A DNA stretch of 64,000 bases from Eriocheir sinensis (Eukaryota > Arthropoda > Malacostraca > Decapoda > Varunidae), in the NCBI RefSeq assembly GCF_024679095.1, contig NC_066563.1, positions 1,664,831 to 1,728,830 of the forward strand. Reading direction: 5' to 3'. This document shows positions 36,601 to 48,129 of the stretch, in pieces. Positions within the stretch are counted from its first letter, which is position 1. The number at the start of each line of letters is the position of its first letter. The translations under genes were made by a program, and so were the position numbers. The notes beneath the pieces were generated by a model. It did no database searches and was not told the DNA's origin. It worked only from the letters and a program-made list of their open reading frames with translations.

Positions 36601-37449
36601 TAGGGTGAAAAAGTTGTATGTCCGCGTGTGTGTGTGTGTGTGTGTGTTGGAGGTCTGTAATGGTGTTAGCCTGTGTGTGTATTGTGTTGGTTTGTGTGTG
36701 TGTGTGTTTGTGTGTCACGCTTAGTGTATATTGAGATTATGTCGCATGTTGTGGACACATTCCTCCTGCTCGTGGCTAAAGGTTACATTAGAAAGCACTG
36801 CGTGATATTCTCTTATTTCAGTGTATATTTAGATATTTAAAAGGATGATATTCAGGACACCAGTGGATATATTTTTTTTTTCGTAATGCTTAACGTGAAA
36901 TACATTTAGTACTTACTACATCGTGTTTAATGTTAAGCGCTGGACCTAAATATTTTATCGCGTGTTGTATTGTGTTTGTGTAATGAACAGCAACGTACCA
37001 CCCTACACGCGGAAGTAACGTCTACTCATACAAATTTTCACTCTACGTTTTTCGTATTGTCTTTTTGATCAAGTGACTTATATACAGCAGAATCATCAAC
37101 TACAATGACACTTTTATATGTCTGGAAAAAAAAAAAAACATTTGTCGCTGCCTTGATACTCTGATAGAAAAGCCGCTTTGTAACTTTTGACAACACTTAT
37201 TTATTACTCTAATAATAGACTTTTTCACACCTGTAATTAATTCCCTTTCTTTTTTTACTGGAACGAGCAATGCGAGCAATAAGTGTCAAAGCGGCGGGGC
37301 CCAAACAAGGTGACGGTCTTTGTCCGGCGCATACAATGCATGACCTGCTGGCCGCTGCAGGAGGCCGTGTGTCAGAGGCGAGGGAAGCCGGCCGCGCCAC
37401 CTGCACCTTTGAGGCCGTGCGTAAAGCTGTTGTGTCGGGATGGTTATGG
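36601..37449. other. Unique stretch with (GT)12, no gene
   Basis: GT array at 36625-36647, diffuse GT to 36715, then AT-rich unique DNA and a GC-rich patch at 37280-37440. A 131-codon frame from 37270 has no recognisable domain and runs into the GT-rich repeat, so it is not called. Confidence 0.5.
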
Positions 37450-37740
37450 CGGCGCGGAGAGCTGTGTGTGATGGCCTTGTTTTGTAGTGGACTTGTGTGT
37501 GGCCGTGTGGAAAGGTGTTATTCTGTGATTGTGGTGGTGGAGGCGTGGAAGGCTGTCTGCGGGGTATGTAATGGTCGTTTGTGTATTGTGGTGGTGGTTA
37601 GGGAAGCTGTCTGTGCCTGTGTGGTAGGATGTTGTGTAATGGTGGTGGTGGTGGTGATGATTTGAAAAGCTGTGTGGCTGTGTGCAAGAGTGTTGTGAAG
37701 CGGTGATGGTGTGCATGGGAAACTGTGTCGTGGTGTTGTG
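37450..37740. repeat. Degenerate G/T-rich minisatellite, about 58-bp period
   Basis: A (G)GGAAGCTGTGTG-type core recurs at 37546, 37601, 37664 and 37717, each followed by TGTGGTGG-rich sequence. Earlier, weaker copies lie near 37456 and 37508. Confidence 0.65.
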
Positions 37741-37749
37741 ATGCTGTTA

Positions 37750-38400
37750 TTTTTTTAATATATCAAAAGAGTCAGCTTCAGTGCAAAAAAAAAAAAAAAA
37801 AAAAAAAATCCGCAAAGTACTACTCCTGCAAACTATGGGACAGGGAAAGTTGTTACAGAGCAATCAGTTTATATTGTAGAACTGTCTTTTGAAAGCATTA
37901 TAGTTGTACGAAGGAGGAAATACAGATAGAAAGCATAGTTGTTCCAGAATTTACCATTGAATGGGATGAAGTAAATATGTACGAATTAACTCTTGTGTTT
38001 GGAATGGTAGCAGCAATAGGGTGATCTTGAGTAGGAAGTCGTTTTCAGCCACTTCGCGGAAAGGGTGAATGTATGCAATTAACAAGTTCAGAAGAGCATA
38101 AAGCATGAAAATGACGATAATAGATAGAGAAGAGGAAGATTGAAGTGTTATCCAGGACACAGAGATTGCAGCAGAGAGAAAAGCAAGAGTGAAGCGGTTA
38201 TTGGATTGAAGTGTTATCCAGGACACAGAGATTGCAGCAGAGAGAAAAGCAAGAGTGAAGCGGTATTGAAGTCGTAGTGATTGCGGAGGAAGCTAAATAG
38301 TAAACGGCCAATAAGCTGATGAGACGAAAATCCTTTGACTATACTCTGTCCAAAAAGTGTAACCCCGCCCCACGTGAGATACATCCTCCATACAGGTGCG
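37750..38400 (-). pseudogene. LINE ORF2 C-terminus plus 3' UTR, diverged (tail family copy 5)
   Basis: A more decayed minus-strand copy of the element at 34458. The tail reads T7 at 37751, then a diverged CAGCTCAAGGGC block, and a 24-bp A-run at 37785-37808 (a T-run in the element's own sense). Coding remnants include GKFWNN, and in a shifted frame SVFPPSYNYNAFKRQF. A frameshift lies between those segments. It contains a recent internal tandem duplication at 38138-38268. Confidence 0.8.
38138..38268. repeat. 66-bp tandem duplication inside a LINE remnant
   Basis: GATTGAAGTGTTATCCAGGA starts at 38138 and again at 38204. The two units are identical except for one T in the GAAGCGGT(T)ATTG segment. 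That is far younger than the diverged host element. Confidence 0.95.
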
Positions 38401-39241
38401 GGCAAGGCTCCTGTTAACACGTGGGAGTGGGAAAAGAAATGATGTAGAGATTGTAGACGATGTATAACGCCGGGTAGTAGTGGTGTTCGTGTTATTTTCC
38501 CGATCATTTTTGGTGTATGGTGTGTTGATAATATAGTTTTGTAGTGGTGTGTTGCGGTGCTGTTTGTTGCGTGTTGATGCCGTGATGTAGGTGTCGTCTC
38601 TGTATGAACCTTATATTTTGGTGTCTGCGTGTTTAACATTGTTGCTTCAGCGAGGGGAAAAAAAAGTAAATGTGTCGTGCTCTTCATACAAAGGCTTACA
38701 CATTTTTCCTTTCTCTCTTTTTCGGATATTTCATAAACACAAAACCAGAAACCAGAAACAAAATACGTCAGGTAATTTATCTAACATGTGTGCACAACAG
38801 GGGAAAAAAATGTGAAAATTCACGGACAGCTCTGAGAAAATGAAAATATGAATATATCAGGGCGAGGGAAACGCGTAACAAAGTTTGAGTAAAATGAACA
38901 GCGAACAACTATAACATTATTCATAAACCAACGACAGGAATATGGAAAGAAACACACAAATACAAAAGGAATCGAAACCCATTAACCACGTAACATAACT
39001 CTTATAAAACACACTTAGAAACCTATTATAAAGTACATCGAAACCACTATTGGAAAGACGTATTACAGACACTAAAGTTACGTACCGCAGACTGTGTAAG
39101 AACGTACCACGGAGAGCTTCGCCGACGCCTCCTCCGCAGCGCCCAGACTTACCTGACGTTAATTACTAAGGCAACACCTGACACCACGCGCTTATTACCT
39201 GCCTGCCAGCCGGGCGTGTACTTGTTGTTGGTGCCACGCCT

Positions 39242-39242
<1 letters not shown>
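38401..39242. other. Unique stretch, no gene
   Basis: GT-rich at 38470-38600, A-rich afterwards. Nothing recognised. Confidence 0.5.
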
Positions 39243-39315
<73 letters not shown>

Positions 39316-39318
39316 ACA
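39243..39318. repeat. (CA)34 microsatellite
   Basis: Pure CA to 39310, then a GACACACA end. Confidence 0.98.
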
Positions 39319-39371
39319 TCGTTTCTGGCACAAGTCCTGGTTTTGTCTGTCTTTGTTGCTGCATGACCCTG

Positions 39372-40100
<729 letters not shown>

Positions 40101-40146
40101 CTCTTCCTCGTCTTCTTCCTCCTCCTCCTCCTCCTCCTCCTCCTGT
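40101..40146. repeat. (CCT)n trinucleotide array
   Basis: CTC/CCT units within a C/T-rich patch. Confidence 0.9.
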
Positions 40147-40494
40147 TCCTAATTCTAATCCTCTTCTCCTCCCCGTCATCCTCCTCCACCGCCTCACAAT
40201 TCCTTCTGTTCCCTCGCCCTCTTCGCCGCATCATTATAACTTATGCAAACGTGACTTCCATGCTAGAGAGGGAACTTGAAATCACGGGGTTTTGACGTTA
40301 CTGTGACCATTAATGTTGCAAATGACTTACGGGTCTGTGGTGATGGAATTAGGGGCGGGAAGGCGGCGGGAGGGCGAGTGGCAGGGCCGAGGAAGGGTGG
40401 CTCGTAAAGGTGAGGTCATCTTGTGAAGCAAACAAAGCGGAGTGACCTGAGAGGGTGTGAGGGGATAAGTCAGGCGTTCCAAAATATGCACACG
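40147..40494. other. Unique stretch, no gene
   Basis: Mixed composition; nothing recognised. Confidence 0.5.
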
Positions 40495-40690
40495 TATACA
40501 CGAGAATACGTACATACATGCATACATAGAATACATAGATATATACATACCTACATACGTGCTTGCATACATACATACATATATACATACATGCATATAG
40601 ATAGTAAGGAAGAAAGAAAGAAAGGACAGACAGACAGACAGACTGACAGACACACACACAAACAGACAGACAGACATATACATGCACACA
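40495..40690. repeat. Degenerate (ATAC)n then (GACA)n
   Basis: ATAC/ATGC units to 40600 and GACA units at 40625-40678. Confidence 0.88.
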
Positions 40691-40743
40691 AATACATAAA
40701 CACACTATTCACACACTATTCTTTTCTCTTTTATAGAAATAGT

Positions 40744-40830
40744 GCTTAGAGTTTTTTTTATGCCCCTTAACTGCTTCCTTCACTGTAAGAAATACATACA
40801 TACATACATACATACATACATACATAGACA
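40744..40830 (+). mobile_element. LINE 3'-tail fragment ending in (ATAC)n (tail family copy 6)
   Basis: The tail blocks are a T-run, ATGCCCCTTAACTGCTTCC and TTCACTGTAAGAA. Where other copies have poly-A, this one continues directly into about nine ATAC units (40792-40826). Confidence 0.8.
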
Positions 40831-40904
40831 CATAAGGTACATACAATCAGACATAGATACATACGTCAATGCATAAACACATACATATATATCTAAGCTT
40901 TCTT

Positions 40905-41235
40905 AAAATGTCTTTCCTTCCTTCTCTCCCCTCCTTCCTTCCTTCCTTCCTGTCATCCTTTCTTTCTCATTCCCTCATTCCCTCACTCCCTACTACAGTC
41001 TTCCTTTCCTACTGCCCTCCCTTCCCTCCTTCCCTCCTCTCCCTCCCATACACTTCTCTCCATCGCCCGCATTACCCTCCCACAATTCCTCCATTGGCAA
41101 CATTAGTGATTTCCTTTCCACTTCTCCCCTACCTTCCCCTCCTCCTCCTCCTCTTCATCTTACTCCTCCCTCTCCCCTCACTCCATCTTCCTTTATCCAC
41201 TCAGTCTATATTCCTCTCACGTTCCTCCTCGTTCC
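40905..41235. repeat. Polypyrimidine tract with (CCTT)n
   Basis: C/T-rich plus strand; CCTT units near 40918-40950 and CTC units near 41142. Confidence 0.8.
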
Positions 41236-41439
41236 TCCACGCCTCAGGAAATCTCTCCCTCGCCCTTAGAACCCCACCTGCAAGCCCTTAGTATAAGTCC
41301 CCAAGGATCCTCCCCCTGCGATACGCCTCCCTCCCCCCAGTGGTCATTTAAACGGTCTCTTATTTTCCCGCGTGATATGGTCCCTGCATCACATTTACCC
41401 CTGACACACGCTCGCAACTCTTGATATTGTGTATTTAGG

Positions 41440-41735
41440 GTTGACTTCTCAGACGCCTCAGCCTCCCACATCAACAATTTCGAAAGGCTGAAGAGGAGAT
41501 TTAATCGAGTTTTCATTAGTGTTGTTTTCGCTCCATGAACACATAGCCAAATGATAAATAATAGTGTTTTTGTCACGTTTATGATGTAGAGGCTTTGTCA
41601 AGTTACCACCAGATTCATAAAAGTATACCCTTGGAAATGCTCATAACTCCTACGAATAGTTTGCTGTGTGAGTGCATGGACGCCGAAGTGTTTAAGAATA
41701 GGACTCCTAGTAAGGCACGTTCTCCTTGGATGCTT
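41440..41735 (+). mobile_element. Dispersed repeat family B, copy 1
   Basis: Shares an ordered set of blocks with the copy at 44966: AGACGCCTC...CCTCCCACATCAACAATTTC, GAAAGGCTGAAGAGGAG, TTTTCATTAGTGTTGTTTTCG, a block like AGTTACCACCAGATTCATAAAA, and CTTGGAAATGCTCATAACTCC. It has an extra insertion near 41536-41595. No coding region is seen, and the element class is not known to me. Confidence 0.75.
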
Positions 41736-42466
41736 TTCTCTTAGTTAATTTATGCCATACCAGTTAATGTGATTTCTTATAATAATGATAATAATAAATA
41801 TGATGATGATAATGATAATGATAACACCGAAATTATTACCACAACCGTAACAGACATCAGCAGCTCAAGAGTCACCCATAACATCATCAACAGCAACAAC
41901 GACAGCATCAAAATCAATAACAACAACAGTAACTAAAACAACAACAAAAGCAACAACTCAAAACGGGCCAGCAGCCGAAATACATCCGTGCGCGGCCACC
42001 CAGCTCTCATTAGCGCAGCGCTGGGATGGAATATTTTACCCGTGCCCCGCCTCGCTCCTCCTCCTCCTCCTCCTCCTTCCAGCCTACCAAGCCCACACGC
42101 CGACCCAATAACTGTCAGCCTTCACGCCCTCACCAGAATGCACAAGCGGCCTTCTCGCCCCCTCCTGAAGAGTCCTCCCGCTTCCCGCCGTGTAGATAAA
42201 TGGTGCCGACCTCGCCTGTTGGTACGGGAAGAAAAGAGCGATTGAGCTAGAGGGTGAAAAAGAGAAAGAAAGAGCGGGAAGGATAGGGAGGGAAAAGAGA
42301 GGGAAGGAACGGATGGGCGGTGAGCAAAAGAGAGATTGGAGAGGAAGGGAGAGTGAAGGACAGGGAGAGATAGATAGACAGATTGATAGGGAGAGAGATT
42401 AAAGGCTGTAGGACGTTTGACAGGTGTTTACATGGAGAGATAAAGAAGTGGGAGGTTGGTATTTTG

Positions 42467-42468
<2 letters not shown>
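41736..42468. other. AAT/AAC-rich then unique stretch
   Basis: Degenerate AAT/ATG/AAC triplets at 41778-41965, CTC at 42054-42077 and a purine-rich patch at 42240-42380. No gene. Confidence 0.6.

Positions 42469-42513
<45 letters not shown>
42469..42513. repeat. (CA)22 microsatellite
   Basis: Uninterrupted CA array. Confidence 0.97.
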
Positions 42514-42516
<3 letters not shown>

Positions 42517-42955
42517 ACTCCGGGAGTGTCAACAAAGCCAAATTTCCAAGATTAGATTAATTAACTGGATAATGTATTGTTTTTACTGTTGAAAATGCGA
42601 CAGAATATAAAAATGAGAAAAAAAGTATTCACGTGTTTTTCAATCGCATAAATACGCGGGATATTTTTTTTTTCATGTTCTGGGAACTATTGACGTGGGA
42701 TTAAATTTCCACGGAATTAATACTTTTTAGCGAGTAAAATGATCCATTAATATACGAAATAAAAAAAATAAAGAAAATTTAAAATGCATTGAATCGTTTG
42801 TGTTTTCCCTCCACCTGACGCCAGGCAATGAGATAAAAACACCTGCCCGGCTGAAATAACAGTAAGGGGCGCGTGGTGCTGCAAATGTTGGCCTCCTATT
42901 GTACTTACCGATGAGCAATGATGTTTGCTTTTAACCGCAACTGACTTTATAAATA
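42514..42955. other. Unique AT-rich island, no gene
   Basis: Contains several AT cores (GATTAATTAACTGG near 42554, GGATTAAATTTCCACGG near 42697) but no exon. Confidence 0.45.
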
Positions 42956-43195
42956 CTGAGTGGGCGCGATGGCCCAGTGGGTCAGAGTGTCAAGCCTGTA
43001 AAGTGATGGCTCGGGGCGAGGGGGTTCGAACACAAGTGCTTCTGCTTCACATCAGGAACGAGGCCGAGTCTTTCACCCTCATCCATGCCGCCCCAAAAGC
43101 GACAGCCCCGATCTCAACCCCATGCCTCAAAAGCGATAACCCGTGACTCTAGGAAAACAGCTTAAAGGAGAAATTAAGACGCAACAAAGGAAACA
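42956..43195 (+). mobile_element. tRNA-derived SINE
   Basis: The A box lies in GGCCCAGTGGGTCAGAGTG (from 42971) and the B box in GGGTTCGAACAC (43022-43033), with correct order and spacing. A non-tRNA body follows (AGGCCGAGTCTTTCACCC, CCGCCCCAAAAGCGACAG) and an A-rich CAACAAAGGAAACAACAAC end. No acceptor stem closes, so this is a SINE and not a tRNA gene. Confidence 0.82.
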
Positions 43196-43471
43196 ACAAC
43201 ATTCAGTAAATTTATTCACTCATGGAAATTGGGTTAGTGTGTCATCCGCCTTCGTTCTTCCCGTTTGCCTGTTTTTTTCTTTATTTGGATAGATGGATGA
43301 TTATATGATGGAGATGAATGGGTTGTTGATTCACTTTACATCTATCTGTCTTTTCGATTTATGAATGGAGGAATCAGTGGCTGCCTAGCTGGGTGGATAA
43401 ACGAATGGATAGATTAGATGGATAAATGGATAAAAGGGAGATAGGTGTGTGTGGATGCTAGCTTATCTATC
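43196..43471. other. Unique then degenerate (GGAT)n
   Basis: GGATAGATGGATG-type units at 43283-43320 and 43380-43440. Confidence 0.7.
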
Positions 43472-43545
43472 TGTGTGTGTGTGTGTGTGTGTGTGTGTTT
43501 CTGTCCGTCTCTGTCTATCTGTTTGTCTATTTGTCTGTCTGTCTC
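43472..43545. repeat. (GT)13 followed by (TGTC)n
   Basis: GT array to 43498, then TGTC/TCTG units. Confidence 0.93.
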
Positions 43546-43711
43546 TCTGCTCTCCCGGCTCTGTACTCATGACTCCATTCTTTCCCCGTGGCGGCGTGAC
43601 GCAAACTAATAACCGAGGCGTGACGCTTTACTCTCTTTAGGAATGTTTGGAGATAATTAATACTTAACTTGTCTCATTTATTTTGCTCGCTTCTGTATTT
43701 ATTTTTTGTTA

Positions 43712-43760
43712 AGTAGTAGTAGTAGTAGTAGTAGGTAGTAGTAGTAGTAATGGTAGTAGA
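43712..43760. repeat. (AGT)n array
   Basis: AGT units with GGT and AATGGT interruptions. Confidence 0.95.
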
Positions 43761-43970
43761 GGTGTTTATTATTATGATTTTTTGTATGTGGTTGTTCTTA
43801 TGTCAGTCTCTTTTTTGGTTATGTACTTATTTTCACCTTTTCTGGTTTCTTTTTATTATCTCTTGTATCTCAATCTTGATGCAGTGAGAAGATATTTCGT
43901 TTCTTTCTCTCGTCCTCGAAATTTCTTTATCATAGTCATTTGTTTTCATTCTTATCTCCCAGTTAACATT

Positions 43971-43973
<3 letters not shown>

Positions 43974-44060
<87 letters not shown>
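43974..44060. repeat. (AC)43 microsatellite
   Basis: Uninterrupted AC array; first of four arrays in 620 bp. Confidence 0.98.
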
Positions 44061-44061
<1 letters not shown>

Positions 44062-44110
44062 TTTATAATCCTTTAGTAAAAAAAGTCGGTTCACACAGAG
44101 GGATTAGGCC

Positions 44111-44213
<103 letters not shown>

Positions 44214-44332
44214 ATATCGACTTCGCGCCCACCTTTTTTCTATATATATTTTTGTTTTGTCTTGTTCTTTTTTATTCAAAGCTCCAGAACTTCAAATGCC
44301 TCCACACTTTTTGGCTGGCAACTTTTTTTTTT

Positions 44333-44421
<89 letters not shown>
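44333..44421. repeat. (TG)5(AG)39 compound array
   Basis: A T-run, TG units, then 78 bp of AG. Confidence 0.98.
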
Positions 44422-44424
<3 letters not shown>

Positions 44425-44517
44425 GAAAGATAAAAATGAAAAAGAAACAAGTTTGATAAAAGATATTTTTACGTAGGAATTTGGGCCTTGTTGTCGGTTA
44501 CACTTTTTTGGAGAATC

Positions 44518-44522
<5 letters not shown>

Positions 44523-44589
<67 letters not shown>
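44523..44589. repeat. (CA)33 microsatellite
   Basis: Uninterrupted CA array. Confidence 0.98.
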
Positions 44590-44591
<2 letters not shown>

Positions 44592-44730
44592 CCCCCGTAA
44601 ACACACACAGGTGAAGGGTTTGTGTCCCCGGTGGTAATCTAAGAAGAAAGTGGTATTTGCCGTCGTAATTACGGTGGCAGTGTTGGGTTACGCCTCGGCG
44701 CCGACCTGACGGAACGGTGACGGACTGAAG

Positions 44731-44950
44731 GGCGAGGCGATGGCGATGAGGGCGAGGCGATGGCGATGAGGGCGAGGCGATGGCGATGAGGGCGAGGCGA
44801 TGGCGATGAGTGCGAGGCGATGGCGATAAGGGCGAGGCGATGGCGATGAGTGCGAGGCGATGGCGATGAGTTCGAGGCGATGGCGATGAGTGCGAGGCGA
44901 TGGCGATAAGGGCGAGGCGATGGCGATAAGGGCGAGGCGATGGCGATAAG
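44731..44950. repeat. 20-bp minisatellite, 11 units
   Basis: Unit GGCGAGGCGATGGCGATGAG. Variants are limited to the first base (G or T), one GT-to-TT change and GATGAG/GATAAG. The CpG-containing unit is stop-free on the minus strand. Since 20 is not a multiple of 3, a 60-bp, 20-residue pseudo-repeat appears there in a 237-codon frame, which I do not call as a gene. Confidence 0.97.
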
Positions 44951-44965
44951 GAGAGATATAGGTCG

Positions 44966-45125
44966 GTATTGCTAGACGCTTCCACCTCTCACATCAACTA
45001 TTTCCAAAGGCCAAAAAGGAGGTCAATCGGGTTCTCATGAGTGTTTCTTTAGGTTCACGGCACAGAAGAAGGGTCAAACTACCACCAGGGTCATACACCT
45101 GTCCCTGGAAATGCCCACAACTCCC
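44966..45125 (+). mobile_element. Dispersed repeat family B, copy 2, truncated
   Basis: Blocks in order: GCTAGACGCTTCCACCTCTC, ACATCAACTATTTCCAAAGG, GGTTCTCATGAGTGTTTC, TCAAACTACCACCAGGGTCAT and CCTGGAAATGCCCACAACTCC. It ends abruptly against the T-run of a LINE tail at 45126. Confidence 0.8.
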
Positions 45126-45234
45126 TTTTTTTTTTTTTTTTACAGCAAAGGAGACAGTTCAAGGGCACACAAAAAGCAAACATTAATAAAAAAAAGCCCG
45201 CTACTCACTGCTCCTAAAAAGAATCCAAAGAGCC
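45126..45234 (-). mobile_element. LINE 3'-UTR fragment (tail family copy 7)
   Basis: T15 at 45126-45140 marks the poly-A end of a minus-strand insertion. TACAGCAAAGGAGACAGTTC, AAGGGCACAC, AATAAAAAAAAGCCCGCTAC and CACTGCTCCTAAAAA follow. It joins directly to repeat family B. Confidence 0.85.
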
Positions 45235-45993
45235 TTGTCAAAAATGGGTGCTTGGGCGATGGAATGTTTTATAATACGGTCCTATAATGACTAGAGAAAC
45301 CCGGAATCACATAAAATAGTCTTATCCTTGTTTACTTGTCCATTTGGGATATCTGTGCCCTGCTTCGGTCCCCCTTCTTCCCTAACCTATATTATCTTGT
45401 CCTCTTTCTGCTTCTCTCCTTGTTATTACTTCTCGTTTTCTCTTTCTCGGCGTCTCAGGTGTTTGGGGGCAGCTGAACACGTAGCTTATAGTGTTCGTAA
45501 TCCTCCCTCTATAAATGATTCGTCTCTTATAGTAATAAAGATAAAACACTAGAAAAGTAGATAAAAACGCTGATGGAGGTGCGATACTTGTTTCTTGTTT
45601 CTATGATGGATAGAGTTAGGGGGGAAAGGATTAGGGGAATAGAACAGGATAGAGAAGTAATTAATGGAAGTAGGAGAGATGGAGGTGACTGTAATATACA
45701 CCTTTCCCGTTGTTTTGAATTAATACCTGAGTCTCGGAGCCTGAAATACGTACTTTAGTCTTGTTTGATTTTATGATACCTGAGAGCAGGCTGAGAAGTT
45801 CATCACGTGTTCTTCTTTAAAATGGCTCATGGCTTTTACATCAGATTTTCCGCCCGACATTGAGTAAACATGTAAACAAACCCGCGTGAGCCTCTGACAG
45901 TGCTTGTGTATAGTGGATGTGTTGTGGTTTGTTTGTGATCTATCTTGCTGGGCGATCTGTACTGCTTCCCGCGATCCCTCTGGTTAACTGGGT
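45235..45993. other. Unique stretch, no gene
   Basis: No coding domain recognised; contains the forkhead-like pair at 45864-45878. Confidence 0.5.
45864..45878 (+). promoter_or_regulatory. Tandem forkhead-like pair
   Basis: GTAAACATGTAAACA: two exact GTAAACA cores separated by 1 bp (8-bp period), in unique DNA. Confidence 0.3.
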
Positions 45994-46012
45994 CACACAC
46001 ACACACACACAC
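45994..46012. repeat. (CA)9 microsatellite
   Basis: Short CA array. Confidence 0.93.
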
Positions 46013-46534
46013 CACAGACACGTAATAGAGGTAGAGAGCGGTGAATTTTAATTAAAGGTTTGAAAGAAATTGGCAGCCTTAATTAGAGAAAGCAGCGAAC
46101 TGGATAATTTGATATACCGAAGATTTCAAGTAAGTGTTCAAGATAAGCAGAGTAACATTTCTATTAAAAACTTCATTAAGGCTCCAAATCATGTACTTTT
46201 CGTCATTAACATATTATAAGCCCGGTGTCGTGTAAAGCCGAGGAGGATTAATGAAAACGATGCAAGAATAATTATAAGAGTTTTGACAGATGCTAATTCT
46301 TAAACATCGAAAAGTATAACAATACCATGCATACAATTTAAGCGTTTGTGGAGGATCTGTCTGATATGAAGCGCATTAGCATTGGTATTGTTTTATTTAC
46401 ATCATTAGTCAAACGAAAAAAAAGGAATATAAATCGTTTAGTAAAAAAAAAAAGTTAAATATTAGGGACGTTTTTGCTACCCAAGCGCCTTTGTTGTTCC
46501 ACTTAATTAAGCTTTATTGATTGCTGAACCGCAC
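46013..46534. other. AT-rich unique island, candidate noncoding element
   Basis: Homeodomain-type cores recur: TTTTAATTAAAGG near 46046, GCCTTAATTAGAG near 46076, GGATTAATG near 46246, GAATAATTATAAG near 46266 and CTTAATTAAGC near 46502. No coding region is seen; the enhancer interpretation is a hypothesis. Confidence 0.35.
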
Positions 46535-47420
46535 TTCCTCTGCTTCCTCCTCCTCCTCCTCCTCCTCCTCCTCTTCGCACTCCTCTTCATTCGTCCCTTT
46601 TTCTCGCTTCCTTTCCACTTTTTTTTATCTTCCTCCTCCTCCTTTTATCTGACTTCCACTTTGTTATTCTTTTTCATCTTCCGTATCCTCTTACGTTCAA
46701 GTTTCCTCCTCTCCATTGTTCTCCTTTCCCCTCCTCCTCCTCCTCCTCCTCTTACCTCTTATTCTCTTCCGTCCCTTATTTCGCTTCTTTCCTTTCCTTT
46801 CTTTTGTCTTTTTCCCTTTCTTTTGCTTAACTTTCCTTTTTCTTCAATCTCCCTATCTTCCTATTCTAAAGTTTCCTCTTCTTCATTATTCTCTTCCTCC
46901 ACCTCCTTCTCCTTCTCCTCCTCCTCCTTCTTCTTCTCTTCCTTTTTTGTTCTTCCTTTTTCTCCCTTCTTCCTCTCGTGATGGTAATTTGAGAACTATT
47001 CGTGTAAATTTGTAACACTAGAAAGTCTTCCTTGTACTGGATCTTGATATGAGGGTGAGGACTCTTGTTGTTTTTCTACCCAGCGTTGTTCTTTTTTGTT
47101 CTCTTCCTTTGTTGTTACTGTTGATACACCGCTTTGGCGAACCTCCCCCGACCTCCCTTTTTTTCATAATTCAGTGGTTTTCTTCTCGTGTTCCCTCTTC
47201 GTTTGTTTCCCCTTCTGCTTCTCGATTTCATGATTACCCGATTTTTTTAGGGGTACTTTCTTATTTCGTTTTCGTAGTATTGCCCACCCATCCCTTTCAA
47301 TTATTTTTTATGCCTTTATTATTTTTTTGTTCTCTCTCCTCCTCCATCTCCTTCTCTTCCTCCTCCTCCTCCTCTTCCTGTCACATCTCCTCGTCTCAGT
47401 TTTCTGTTCCCCTCCATTTA
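46535..47420. repeat. Polypyrimidine-rich tract with (CTC)n patches
   Basis: CTC arrays at 46547-46575, 46731-46752 and 47353-47375; the plus strand is mostly C/T from 46535 to 46975. Confidence 0.8.
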
Positions 47421-48129
47421 GTAAACTGAATTTGGAGAACAATGTAAACACCAAAACCGGATAACCTCGTTTCTTCATTATTTCTAGCGTTCGTGTTTTC
47501 TTCTGTTTCATCTTTCATCTTCTCCTCCTCCTTCTGAACCTCCTCCTCCTCCTCATCCTCCTCATCCTCCTCCCACGTGACAAGAGATAATCACATTACG
47601 TATAAGTTTCTGGAGGTTCGAAAAGCTAGTGAAGAGGAGAAGAGAAGGAGGAAAAGCCGAACGAGGAGGAAGAGCGTAAGCGAGGTCAAGAGGAGGAATA
47701 ACTTTAAAGATGAGAGGAACGTAAAAATTCGGAAGGAAAAGTTGAGAAAATAAAAAAAGGAAAGGTGTGGAGTGAAAAACAAAATTAGAAAAGTTATTTA
47801 ACGAGATTATCACAAATTCTATTGAGGAAAATCTTTGCAGCCTGAGAAGAAAGTGAGTGAAAAAGAGCCGGTAAACATGAAAGAAGGCCGAGGAGGAAGG
47901 AGTAGGCCTAGGCTACATCCGGGACACAAAAATATGATAGGAAAGGCAGGAATAGTGGAGAAGAAAGGAGAGGCCGAGATGCGACGCTGAATTACTTCTT
48001 AGGAGGAGCGAGCACAAGGAAATCGACGAATATGTAAACACAATGGTGGGACGCGTCTACTTGTAATGCAGAAATGTAGACGGGAGAGGCATAACGAGCT
48101 AGGAATGCTTGATGAAGGACAGTATTGAA
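47421..48129. other. CTC patch, purine patch, then unique DNA
   Basis: CTC at 47520-47575, purine-rich at 47620-47780, otherwise unordered. No gene. Confidence 0.6.

Noticed and set aside
37270..37665. 131-codon frame with a plausible-looking N-terminus
   Set aside because: The first 60 codons lie in unique GC-rich DNA but match no family I recognise, and the rest is G/T-rich minisatellite.
42956..43195. SINE tail GGAAAACAGCTTAAAGG as homologous to the LINE tail (reverse complement GGAAACAGCTCAAGG)
   Set aside because: The similarity is about 15 bp and in opposite orientation to that needed for LINE-mediated mobilisation of this SINE.
44272..44985. 237-codon minus-strand frame
   Set aside because: It runs through the 20-bp minisatellite and three dinucleotide arrays; all its sequence is repeat-derived.
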